Assembly: GCA_050013075.1 (NCBI GenBank)
Contig: JBEKFZ010000138.1
Span: forward strand, 1 to 9,530
Reading direction: 5' to 3'
DNA from: JBEKIK01 sp050013075
Lineage (GTDB): Bacteria > Planctomycetota > Planctomycetia > Pirellulales > Thermoguttaceae
DNA length: 9,530 bases
Below, piece by piece: positions 1-6,720 of the stretch. A program made the translations under genes and the position numbers. The notes beneath the pieces are model-generated. The model was not told the DNA's origin and made no database searches. It was given only the letters and a program-made list of their open reading frames with translations. Each line of letters starts with the position of its first letter. Positions within the stretch are counted from its first letter, which is position 1.

Positions 1-222
1 GGCGAAATAATCATGCGCCGGCACGAAGATCTTCGAATCCGCTGCATATCGGCCGTTATGGAACATTTGTCCCCAAATGAACGTAAGGAAATAATAGCCG
101 CCTTGGAAACATTGATGCAGGCCAGCATTGCCGTAAATAAGGAAAAAGCGTCAAATGGCAGTAATCCCGCCGGCCAGCGTCACTGGCGACAGGAATTAAT
201 GATATCAAAGGTGATTTCATGA
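1..222 (+). CDS. C-terminal part of a probable MarR-family transcriptional regulator (5' end outside window)
   Basis: The reading frame is open from the first base (Gly-Glu-Ile-Ile before the first Met), so this is the 3' end of a gene that begins upstream; the ATG at 13 is probably internal. The visible 74 residues contain a charged helix followed by EHLSPNERKEIIAALETL. This closely resembles the end of MarR-family regulators, where a LSPEER-type turn leads into the last dimerisation helix. A polar tail of about 25 residues follows. The DNA-binding winged helix lies outside the window, so the family call rests on the C-terminal pattern alone. The stop codon overlaps the start of the next gene (ATGA at 219-222), indicating translational coupling with the MacA/MacB-like pair. 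By inference the protein is the local repressor of that efflux operon. It could be another helical protein. Confidence 0.55.
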   Translation, partial: GEIIMRRHEDLRIRCISAVMEHLSPNERKEIIAALETLMQASIAVNKEKASNGSNPAGQRHWRQELMISKVIS

Positions 223-1610
223 GACTAGCGATCAGCGTTATTGTTATCGTGGCCCTGGTGGCCGGCGGAGCGGCATATTATACAAAATACGTCAATACGG
301 ACCCGTCGGTGAATTTCCGCACCGCCGCGGTCGTCCGCGACGATCTTCTGTCCACAATCGGCGCCACGGGAACCGTGGAGCCCCAGGAATCGGTCGACGT
401 CGGCGCGCAAATCGCCGGCCGCATCACCGAGCTCGGTCCCGATCCCGCCGATCCCAGCGGCAAGAAAAAGGTCGATTATTGCACCTTTATGCATGAAGGC
501 GACCTGCTGGCGAAAATCGACGACCTGACTTACAAGGCACAACTCGAACAAGCAAAAGCCGGTTATATAAAATCACAAGCCGATCTGCAGCAGTTGCAAG
601 CCAAGCTCCTCCAGACCGAGCAAGATCTCAAAAGGGCCGATTCATTGAAGTCAATCAAGGATATCCCGGGCTTGGATCGGCCCATCAAGGGCATTGCCGA
701 CAGCGATTACGATCTGGCCGTGGCCAATCACGCAATGGCCAAGGCCAACGTCGAGGTGGGCAAAGCCGCCATCATCCAGGACAAGGCCACTTTGGATCTC
801 GCTGAAAGAAATCTGACCTATACCATTATCAATGCTCCGGTCGACGGACAGATCATCGATCGGCGGGTAAACGTCGGCCAGACGGTCGTCTCGGGCCTTA
901 GCGCGCCCAGTCTGTTCCTGATGGGAAAAGACATGCACAAAATGCAAGTATGGGCCTCGGTCAATGAGGCCGACATCGGGCGCGTCCGCAGTAAGCCGGA
1001 CATGAACGTGAGTTTTACGGTCGATGCCTATTCCGGCGAAAGCTTCAAAGGCAAAGTGGTACAGGTCCGTTATAACGCCACCTCCACTCAAAACGTGGTT
1101 GTTTACACCGTTGTGGTGGAATTCGACAATCCCGAGTTGAAAGTATTGCCTTATATGACGGCGAATCTGTCTTTCGAAGTCGATAAACGCGACGGTGTAC
1201 TGCTAGTGCCGACCACGGCCCTGCGTTGGAAGCCCAAGCTTGAGCAAGTCGTTCCGGAATTGCGCGATGAGGCCGCATCCCTGCTCGCCGGCAAGTCCGC
1301 CGGCGGTGCAGACCGCTCCTCCGGCCGCGCGAAATCCGACAAACCTTCGCAAAACAGCGATGAACGCGGCCGAGTATGGGTTCAAGAGGGGAAATACGTC
1401 CGGCCCGTGGAGGTCAAGATCGGCGCCACCGACGGAACGCAAACCGAAGTTTCCGGCGACGGCGTCAAGGAAGGGATGAAGGTGGTTTTAGGCGTGATGC
1501 AAGACAACACGCTCGCCGACGGCGGCGAGACCAATCCCTTTGGCCCGCCCAAATTCCCCCGCAGGGATCAAAATCAAAAGAAAAACGAAAATCAAACTCC
1601 AAAAAAATAG
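219..1610 (+). CDS. macA: MacA-like periplasmic adaptor (membrane fusion protein) of an ABC efflux system
   Basis: This is a 463-residue HlyD/MacA-type adaptor that would link an inner-membrane ABC transporter to an outer-membrane channel. Residues 4-21 form an N-terminal membrane anchor. Residues 56-102 are the first half of the lipoyl/barrel-sandwich domain (VDVGAQIAGRI, then EGDLLAKIDD), followed by an alpha-hairpin at about 103-197. The second lipoyl half is at 198-225 (INAPVDGQIIDRRVNVGQ), then the beta-barrel and membrane-proximal domains. VLLVPTTALRW at 327-337 is typical of the family. An insertion at about 72-90 (PDPADPSGKKKVDYC) lengthens the first lipoyl half and carries the only cysteine. 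Residues 340-385 are a variable Ser/Lys-rich loop, and the C-terminus is polar and Lys/Asn-rich. The start overlaps the upstream stop and has AAAGGTGA at 207-214 as ribosome site. The MacB-type gene follows after 18 bases. The family is secure; the substrate is unknown. Confidence 0.9.
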   Translation: MRLAISVIVIVALVAGGAAYYTKYVNTDPSVNFRTAAVVRDDLLSTIGATGTVEPQESVDVGAQIAGRITELGPDPADPSGKKKVDYCTFMHEGDLLAKIDDLTYKAQLEQAKAGYIKSQADLQQLQAKLLQTEQDLKRADSLKSIKDIPGLDRPIKGIADSDYDLAVANHAMAKANVEVGKAAIIQDKATLDLAERNLTYTIINAPVDGQIIDRRVNVGQTVVSGLSAPSLFLMGKDMHKMQVWASVNEADIGRVRSKPDMNVSFTVDAYSGESFKGKVVQVRYNATSTQNVVVYTVVVEFDNPELKVLPYMTANLSFEVDKRDGVLLVPTTALRWKPKLEQVVPELRDEAASLLAGKSAGGADRSSGRAKSDKPSQNSDERGRVWVQEGKYVRPVEVKIGATDGTQTEVSGDGVKEGMKVVLGVMQDNTLADGGETNPFGPPKFPRRDQNQKKNENQTPKK

Positions 1611-1628
1611 TTTCCGGAAATTACTCCC

Positions 1629-3932
1629 ATGGAACTCATCCGGCTGGAAGACATCTATAAAACGTATCACCTGGGCGAAATCGACGTCCCGGTGCTCAAG
1701 GGCATTTCTCTGTCCATCGCCCAAGGCGAAATGGTCGCCTTGATGGGCGCTTCCGGATCGGGGAAAACCACATTAATGAATATCCTCGGCTGCCTTGATC
1801 ATCCCTCATCCGGCGAATACTGGTTCGACGGCGAGAAAATGAGCGGCCTGACGCCCAATCAGCGGGCAATGGTCCGCGCCGATCGAATCGGTTTTGTATT
1901 TCAAAACTTCAATCTTTTGCCGCGAACCTCGGCCCTGCAAAACGTGATTATGCCCTTGGATTATGCCTCGTATCGGCCCGCGTCGGCCGAATCGCGCCGC
2001 TTGGGCGGTTCACTTTTGGAACGTCTCGGACTGGCCGATCACAGCGACTACGAACCCTCGCAAATGTCCGGCGGACAGCAACAGCGCGCGGCCATCGCCC
2101 GAGCGCTTGTAAACCAGCCGGCTCTGGTCCTGGCCGATGAACCGACCGGCAACCTCGACTCCCACACCAGCGTCGAGATTCTGCGAATGTTCCAAAAACT
2201 CAACGCCGATGGCATAACCGTGATCCTGGTGACGCACGATCCGAACGTGGCCGCTTACGCCCATCGAAAGATCATCATCAGTGACGGACAAATCGAAGGC
2301 GACGTGACCCAAGTGCCCAATGCACGCGAGGAATCTTCCAGTGGTCAGCCTCACTCCTCCGAGCCGATGCGGATTCCACGCATCGCGGCCCCGCATTTTG
2401 CTGGAGGCGACGGGGCGAAAACCGCCCTGCACACGGCCGCTTCGACCGCCACTCTGGTCCATAAGCCGGCACGTCAAACGGAGGACAAAATCCATGCCAA
2501 AACCGCGGAATCCTTTCTTATCGAACCACAAACGCAACCTGGCCGCAAACGCCTGCCGACGCTGGTGCCCCATACCTTTATCACCGCGCTAAACGCCCTG
2601 CGGCGGAATAAAATGCGATCGGCCCTTACCGCCCTGGGTGTCGTGATCGGCGTGAGTGCCGTGATCGCAATGATGGAAATCGGTCAAGGTTCAAAAGCAG
2701 CCTTACAAAAAAAAATCGCCAGCATGGGGGCCAATATGCTCATGGTGCAATCGGGCGCGGCCACCAGCAGCGGCATCAACTTCGGCATGGGAAGCGTTCC
2801 CACGCTCACCCCCCAAGACGCCGTCGAAATCGCCAAACAGTGCCCGTCCGTGGTCACTTCAGCCCCCATTGTCCGATCCCGGGCGCAAATCGTCTACGGA
2901 AATCGAAATTGGGTTCCCATGCAAATCAGCGGCACTACTCCTTCGTTCCTGGTGGTCCGCGATTGGGAAGATTTCTCCGAGGGTCAAATGTTCACCGATC
3001 GCGACGTCCTTAACGCCGCTAAAGTGTGCGTGATCGGCGAAACCCTGAAACACGAGCTTTTTCAAGACGGTTCGCCCGTCGGAAAAGATATCCGCATCAA
3101 TAACATAACTTTCAGAGTCCTGGGCGTGCTTTCCCGCAAGGGCGCGAATATGATGGGCATGGATCAGGATGATATAGTGCTGGCGCCTTGGACCACCATC
3201 AAATTCCGCGTTAGCGGAACCAATCTCGGTAGCAGCAATCAGAGCGCGGCGACCGCCTCCAGCTCCACTACCAAAGTCAACAGCCTGAGCAATCTTTTTC
3301 CCGACGCCACGGCCCGTTACCTCACGCCCACCGCGTCTCAACAAGCCAACAATCCGCAGCCCGTCCGTTTCGTTAATGTAAATGAAATATACTTGAAGGC
3401 GGCCTCCACCGAGGAAATTCCCCAAGCCATTCAGGAAATCACCGGTCTACTGAGAGACCGACATCGGATTCACGCCGGCGAGGATGACGACTTCACAATC
3501 CGAAATATGACCGAATTCACCGACGCCTTGCAGTCAACCTCGGAGTTGATGTCCGGATTGCTTTTGGTGGTGGCCCTTATATCCTTGATCGTGGGCGGGG
3601 TGGGCATCATGAATATCATGCTGGTTTCCGTCACCGAACGGACCCGCGAGATCGGCTTGCGCATGGCGGTCGGCGCAAGGTCTTACCACATCCTGCGGCA
3701 GTTTTTGGTCGAGGCGGTGGTGTTGTGTCTAATCGGCGGCGCCATAGGAATCATCGTTGGCCGGGGCGCGTCGATCTTAGTTCGGACCTTCAAACATTGG
3801 CCCACCGAAATCTCACTACCGGCCATAATTGCAGCGGTAGCCGTCTCCGCCACCGTAGGTATTGTCTTCGGCTTCTATCCGGCGTGGAAAGCATCCAGAT
3901 TAGACCCCATCGAAGCCCTGCGCTACGAATGA
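1629..3932 (+). CDS. macB: MacB-type ABC transporter, fused ATPase and permease
   Basis: This 767-residue protein joins an ABC ATPase to a four-helix MacB permease. ATPase motifs are complete: Walker A GASGSGKT at 40-47, Q-loop FQN at 91-93, signature MSGGQQQR at 146-153, Walker B LVLADEPT at 166-173, and the switch His in VTHD at 203. A long polar linker (about 225-316) leads to TM1 (331-350). The large periplasmic domain spans about 351-635, then TM2 (about 641-665), the FtsX-type loop VTERTREIGLRMAVGAR (668-684), TM3 (693-713) and TM4 (730-752). ALRYE is the usual MacB ending. In this family ATP hydrolysis drives periplasmic movements that push substrate through an adaptor and TolC-like channel; no TolC gene is visible here. 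The protein exceeds the roughly 650 residues of E. coli MacB because of the linker and a Ser/Thr/Asn-rich insertion near 529-575. GGAAA at 1616-1620 serves as a modest ribosome site. Drug, peptide or lipoprotein export cannot be distinguished. Confidence 0.92.
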   Translation: MELIRLEDIYKTYHLGEIDVPVLKGISLSIAQGEMVALMGASGSGKTTLMNILGCLDHPSSGEYWFDGEKMSGLTPNQRAMVRADRIGFVFQNFNLLPRTSALQNVIMPLDYASYRPASAESRRLGGSLLERLGLADHSDYEPSQMSGGQQQRAAIARALVNQPALVLADEPTGNLDSHTSVEILRMFQKLNADGITVILVTHDPNVAAYAHRKIIISDGQIEGDVTQVPNAREESSSGQPHSSEPMRIPRIAAPHFAGGDGAKTALHTAASTATLVHKPARQTEDKIHAKTAESFLIEPQTQPGRKRLPTLVPHTFITALNALRRNKMRSALTALGVVIGVSAVIAMMEIGQGSKAALQKKIASMGANMLMVQSGAATSSGINFGMGSVPTLTPQDAVEIAKQCPSVVTSAPIVRSRAQIVYGNRNWVPMQISGTTPSFLVVRDWEDFSEGQMFTDRDVLNAAKVCVIGETLKHELFQDGSPVGKDIRINNITFRVLGVLSRKGANMMGMDQDDIVLAPWTTIKFRVSGTNLGSSNQSAATASSSTTKVNSLSNLFPDATARYLTPTASQQANNPQPVRFVNVNEIYLKAASTEEIPQAIQEITGLLRDRHRIHAGEDDDFTIRNMTEFTDALQSTSELMSGLLLVVALISLIVGGVGIMNIMLVSVTERTREIGLRMAVGARSYHILRQFLVEAVVLCLIGGAIGIIVGRGASILVRTFKHWPTEISLPAIIAAVAVSATVGIVFGFYPAWKASRLDPIEALRYE

Positions 3933-3937
3933 TAGAG

Positions 3938-4049
3938 GATTGGAGATTTGGGATTAGTTAAGGGATGGTCAGTTTACTGACCCATTGATATCCGAAAACT
4001 GAAAACTGATAACCACATACCACCTACTATCTACCACATACCACCTACC
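3938..4049 (+). repeat. Degenerate 7-base periodic repeat tract
   Basis: The gap after the MacB gene reads in heptamers. Units beginning GATT lie at 3938, 3945 and 3952 (GATTGGA, GATTTGG, GATTAGT). Two identical GAAAACT units lie at 3994 and 4001, followed by GATAACC at 4008, then ACATACC (4015), ACCTACT (4022), ATCTACC (4029), ACATACC (4036) and ACCTACC (4043). The distance from 3952 to 3994 is 42 bases, so all units stay in one 7-base phase. A 16-base direct repeat (ACCACATACCACCTAC) occurs at 4012 and 4033, an offset of three heptamers. The tract is AT-richer than the flanking genes and codes for nothing convincing. Heptameric intergenic repeats are known in cyanobacteria; their role is unclear. 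Confidence 0.7.
3967..3982 (+). other. Small perfect hairpin after the MacB gene
   Basis: GGTCAG at 3967-3972 pairs with CTGACC at 3977-3982 around a TTTA loop, and the stem can extend across a one-base bulge toward ATGG/CCAT. It lies 35 bases past the MacB stop and could mark the transcript end of the efflux operon. No T-run follows it, so it is not a canonical intrinsic terminator. It sits inside the heptamer tract. Confidence 0.45.
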
Positions 4050-4100
4050 ATAATTTGTTGCGGCCGCGTGTCGCGCCAGGGTAAAATGCCGCCCAAGGTG

Positions 4101-4129
4101 TTGACGCTGACTGTCAAGAGTTTTACAGT
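4101..4129 (+). promoter_or_regulatory. Candidate sigma-70-type promoter for the 107-residue gene
   Basis: A TTGACG -35 box at 4101-4106 is separated by 17 bases from TACAGT at 4124-4129 (four of six consensus bases). Transcription would start near 4136, giving a leader of about 68 bases before the ATG at 4204. The -35 box forms one arm of a short dyad, TTGAC (4101-4105) with GTCAA (4113-4117), which could be an operator. The call is a consensus match only. Confidence 0.45.
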
Positions 4130-4203
4130 TGTAAGATTAAGACAAGTTTTAATTTCCTTCCGATTAATCCCTGCCCGCTACCCCTTACGTAAAGGCAAGT
4201 TCC

Positions 4204-4527
4204 ATGCCCTTGTTTGAGATCGAAACCGAGTCGCACATCATCATTACCTGGGCGGCCGACGAACAGGCCGCAATCCAAGTGGTTCAGGAAAGCTATCCCC
4301 ACGAATCGCAGATCCGCGTTACCCGCCGTCCGCGCGATACCTGGGTGATATCCAAGGCGGCGTTGGGCATCAGCGGGGCCTCCGATCCCTGCCATACGGC
4401 CCGGGATTGTTTGTCCAAGGCCGCCGGCGACAAGTTGCACGCCATTCGCCTCTACATGCAAAAGACCGGTTCCGATCTGGATCACTCGCGCAAGGTGATC
4501 GAGTCGAACATGGTAATGGGATGGTAG
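4204..4527 (+). CDS. Hypothetical 107-residue protein
   Basis: I do not recognise a named family. The protein is soluble, with no signal peptide or membrane segment. The first 35 residues (LFEIETESHIIITWAADEQAA, then a helix to about 30) suggest a strand-strand-helix unit. RVTRRPRDTWVISK at 38-51 is a basic strand segment, and residues 63-107 look mainly helical. Two cysteines (63 and 69) lie close together in DPCHTARDC. AAAGG at 4191-4195 sits eight bases before the ATG, and a promoter-like site lies upstream. Strong G/C preference at third codon positions supports this frame over the longer antisense frame across the same region. It is separated by 68 bases from the downstream lyase, so co-transcription is possible, but nothing in the sequence links their functions. 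Confidence 0.75.
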   Translation: MPLFEIETESHIIITWAADEQAAIQVVQESYPHESQIRVTRRPRDTWVISKAALGISGASDPCHTARDCLSKAAGDKLHAIRLYMQKTGSDLDHSRKVIESNMVMGW

Positions 4528-4581
4528 GAGTAGGTAACTTGATAATGTATTAACCTGGGTGCGGGGGGAAAACAAAGTCGT

Positions 4582-4599
4582 ATGAGTACGCATCCATGA
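4582..4599 (+). promoter_or_regulatory. Five-codon upstream frame ending at the lyase start
   Basis: An ATG at 4582 opens a frame encoding Met-Ser-Thr-His-Pro whose TGA (4597-4599) overlaps the lyase ATG (4596) as ATGA. A purine-rich GGGGGGAA at 4563-4570 lies 11 bases before this ATG, whereas the lyase ATG itself has no nearby Shine-Dalgarno site. Reinitiation from this mini-frame could start lyase translation. It may also be chance. Confidence 0.2.
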
Positions 4600-6566
4600 T
4601 ACGAATTGTTAAGGTTTGTTCCGTCTTTTGTGCCACATGTATATTGGCCGCCGGCATGGTATTATTGGCCGCCGAAGGTGCACCCGGCGTTTCTAAAGAC
4701 AACGACGCCCCGGTGACCCTTTCTGAAGACCAATCGTCGTTCACGTTGGCCAATGGCGTCATTTCGGCGCGGATTGAAAAGCGGTCGGGAAATCTTGTTT
4801 CGCTTAAATACCGCGACTTGGACCTGTTGCGGCAAGGGCGGGGATATTGGTCGTTGGTGGGCGGTTACTACGGGTTTGGCCGCATCTCCGAGTTCGGCTC
4901 GCGCCACGAATTCTCGATGAGCATCGATCCGAAAACCAACGGCGGGGCAAGGGGCGAGATTTCCTGCAAGAGCAACTATAACGAAGAATCGGAGTTCGAT
5001 CTTCCGGCCGACGCCCAGTGGCGTTACGCACTGGGCCGGGGCGAACATTGGATTTACGCTTACTCGATTTGGAACCACCACAGCGGAGATCCCGCCTTTT
5101 CCCTGGGCGAAGCCCGGTACGCGATGAAACTTAATCCGGATATCTTTGATTATTTGACCGTGGACGCCAACCGGCGGCGGGTAATGCCGTCGGGCGGCGA
5201 CTGGGACCGCGGCGTCGAACTGAATATGAAAGAGGTCCGGCGGATGACCACCGGAGTACACGCCGGCGAAGTGGAGCACAAGTACAATTACTCGGCCATA
5301 TTGGCGGAAACTCCCGCTTACGGCTGGTCGAGCACAAAAGATCACGTGGGGCTCTGGATGATCAATCCGAGCATGGAATATATCGCCGGGGGGCCGACGA
5401 AAGTCGAACTCACCGGGCATTTGGACTGTAATCCGGGCGGCCTGCCCACGCTTTTAAATATGTGGTTGGGCAGCCACTACGGAGGAAGTTCGTTTGGCAT
5501 CGCCAAAGACGAGGAGTGGACAAAAGTCATCGGCCCATTCCTGCTGTACTGCAATACAGCTTCGGACCATGAAGCGATGTGGAAGGACGCGCTTGAGCGT
5601 GCGGCAAAGGAGTCGGGAGCATGGCCCTACGCCTGGGTTTCGGACCCGGCCTATCCGCCCGCCTCGGGCCGGGCAATGGCAAGCGGCCGGATTGCAATCA
5701 GCGATCCGCTGGATCCGAATTTACATGCGAAAAACATTCAAGTGGGACTGACCGCGCCGGATTACGCCGCGGCAGGTCCGGGACGAATGTCGCCCGGCGG
5801 CGGGCAAAACATGGTGGACTGGCAACGCAACGCCAAGCACTACCAGTTTTGGTCCCGTGCCGACGCGGAAGGGCGTTTTACCATCCGGAACGTTCGGCCC
5901 GGCATTTACACGCTCCACGCCATTGCCGACGGCGTGCTGGGCGAGTTTAGCGTGGCGGACGTAAAGGTCGCCGCCGGGCAGACGCTCGATCTAGGTTCCC
6001 TGCAATGGACTCCGAAGCGTTACGGACGCACGGTCTGGGAAATCGGCATCCCGGACCGCAGCGCGGCGGAATTCCGGCACGGCGATAATTATTGGCAATG
6101 GGGGCTTTACTACGATTATCCCAAGGAATTTCCCAAAGACGTGAATTTCGTGATCGGCAAGAGCGATTGGCGCAAGGACTGGAACTATTGCCAGCCGCCG
6201 ATAATCGATGACGACTACGTCGATCCCGCGCCATGGTCGATTACTTTCGACATGCCCGAGGCGTCCGTCGGCAAGGCCGTGTTGCGACTGGGCATCTGCG
6301 GGAGCGCGGGCAACAACCTGTGGGCCTCCTTAAACGGCAAATCCATCGGCCAGACAGGCCGTCTGCCGCAGACCGGCGTGATGCATTGGGACGGGATTCG
6401 CGGATATTGGTGCGAACGGGATTTGACGTTCGACGCCTCGCTCCTTAAACCCGGCACAAACGTTATTAAACTGACTCCCCAAGTCTTCGGTTGGAGGCAG
6501 GGCATTCTATACGATTATTTGCGTTTGGAACTGGATCCCGAGAAAGTCGAAACGAAAGAAAAATAA
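4596..6566 (+). CDS. Secreted rhamnogalacturonan lyase, polysaccharide lyase family 4
   Basis: This 656-residue enzyme should cleave the rhamnose-galacturonate backbone of pectic rhamnogalacturonan I by beta-elimination. A signal peptide (basic IRIVK, hydrophobic core about 6-25, likely cleavage near 26-29) sends it out of the cytoplasm. Residues about 45-350 form the catalytic beta-sandwich, with family-like stretches GEARYAMKLNPDIFDY (171-186), GLWMINPSMEYIAGGPTK (252-269) and EEWTKVIGPFLLYCN (306-320). Lys229 in EHKYNYSA and His294 in GSHYGG are the likely catalytic pair; their 65-residue spacing compares with 60 between Lys150 and His210 of the Aspergillus aculeatus enzyme. Residues about 360-470 match the fibronectin-like second domain (AEGRFTIRNVRPGIYTL), and about 475-648 the C-terminal carbohydrate-binding-like domain (GRTVWEIGIPDRSAAEF; YDYLRLEL). 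No in-frame start lies between 4596 and an upstream TAA at 4551. The gene stands alone, without sugar uptake genes in view. Confidence 0.93.
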   Translation: MIRIVKVCSVFCATCILAAGMVLLAAEGAPGVSKDNDAPVTLSEDQSSFTLANGVISARIEKRSGNLVSLKYRDLDLLRQGRGYWSLVGGYYGFGRISEFGSRHEFSMSIDPKTNGGARGEISCKSNYNEESEFDLPADAQWRYALGRGEHWIYAYSIWNHHSGDPAFSLGEARYAMKLNPDIFDYLTVDANRRRVMPSGGDWDRGVELNMKEVRRMTTGVHAGEVEHKYNYSAILAETPAYGWSSTKDHVGLWMINPSMEYIAGGPTKVELTGHLDCNPGGLPTLLNMWLGSHYGGSSFGIAKDEEWTKVIGPFLLYCNTASDHEAMWKDALERAAKESGAWPYAWVSDPAYPPASGRAMASGRIAISDPLDPNLHAKNIQVGLTAPDYAAAGPGRMSPGGGQNMVDWQRNAKHYQFWSRADAEGRFTIRNVRPGIYTLHAIADGVLGEFSVADVKVAAGQTLDLGSLQWTPKRYGRTVWEIGIPDRSAAEFRHGDNYWQWGLYYDYPKEFPKDVNFVIGKSDWRKDWNYCQPPIIDDDYVDPAPWSITFDMPEASVGKAVLRLGICGSAGNNLWASLNGKSIGQTGRLPQTGVMHWDGIRGYWCERDLTFDASLLKPGTNVIKLTPQVFGWRQGILYDYLRLELDPEKVETKEK

Positions 6567-6575
6567 ACATATTTA

Positions 6576-6599
6576 GCCCCCGGTGAATACACCGGTGGC
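6576..6599 (+). repeat. Hairpin 1 of intergenic palindrome cluster
   Basis: GCCCCCGGTG (6576-6585) pairs with CACCGGTGGC (6590-6599) around an AATA loop, with one mismatch. It begins nine bases after the lyase stop. A T6 run follows at 6609-6614, nine bases past the stem, which is too far for a textbook terminator. Its sequence resembles hairpin 3 (6658-6681) in the same orientation: both begin AGCCCC, contain TGAA in the loop region and end in GGCCG. Confidence 0.6.
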
Positions 6600-6616
6600 C
6601 GTGCGAAGTTTTTTCC

Positions 6617-6655
6617 CTATGTTGGGGCAGCAGTTTAACTGCTGCCCCAACATAG
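6617..6655 (+). repeat. Perfect 39-base palindrome with 19-bp arms
   Basis: The left arm CTATGTTGGGGCAGCAGTT (6617-6635) is exactly complementary to 6637-6655 around a single central T, with no mismatch in 19 base pairs. In RNA a few central pairs would open into a loop, leaving a very stable stem of at least 17 pairs. It lies between two convergent genes and is not followed by a T-run on either strand, so it may be a repeated palindromic element or an mRNA 3'-end protector. Confidence 0.85.
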
Positions 6656-6657
6656 AA

Positions 6658-6681
6658 GCCCCGGATGAACACGCCCGGGGC
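6658..6681 (+). repeat. Hairpin 3 of intergenic palindrome cluster
   Basis: GCCCCGG (6658-6664) pairs with CCGGGGC (6675-6681) across a ten-base loop. It looks like a diverged direct copy of the hairpin at 6576-6599, so the two similar hairpins bracket the perfect palindrome, an arrangement like composite REP/BIME elements. Confidence 0.55.
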
Positions 6682-6689
6682 CGAGTTTT

Positions 6690-6713
6690 CGCTGAAGCGC
6701 AAGCGGTTTTTTT
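6690..6713 (+). terminator. Possible intrinsic terminator for the lyase gene
   Basis: CGCT (6690-6693) can pair with AGCG (6702-6705), or CGC with GCG around a TGAA loop, and a T7 run follows at 6707-6713. The stem is short, so termination may depend on the larger upstream hairpins too. It lies directly before the stop codon of the convergent polyferredoxin gene. Confidence 0.35.
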
Positions 6714-6720
6714 ACAAAAC

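Noticed and set aside
2010..2573. A 187-codon minus-strand frame within the MacB gene
   Set aside because: It lies opposite the ATPase signature and Walker B coding region and has no recognisable protein features.
2859..3425. A 188-codon minus-strand frame within the MacB gene
   Set aside because: It is antisense to the periplasmic domain and shows no start signals or family motifs.
4012..4048. Direct repeats that might hint at a CRISPR array
   Set aside because: The 16-base repeats are only 21 bases apart, are built from heptamers and leave no spacer-length unique DNA.
4123..4593. A 156-codon minus-strand frame covering the whole 107-residue gene
   Set aside because: It has no Shine-Dalgarno or recognisable domain, and the plus-strand frame has a ribosome site, promoter and codon bias; it is an antisense shadow.
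6609..6655. The 39-base palindrome as a classical intrinsic terminator
   Set aside because: The T6 run lies before the palindrome on the plus strand, not after it, and no T-run follows on the minus strand either.
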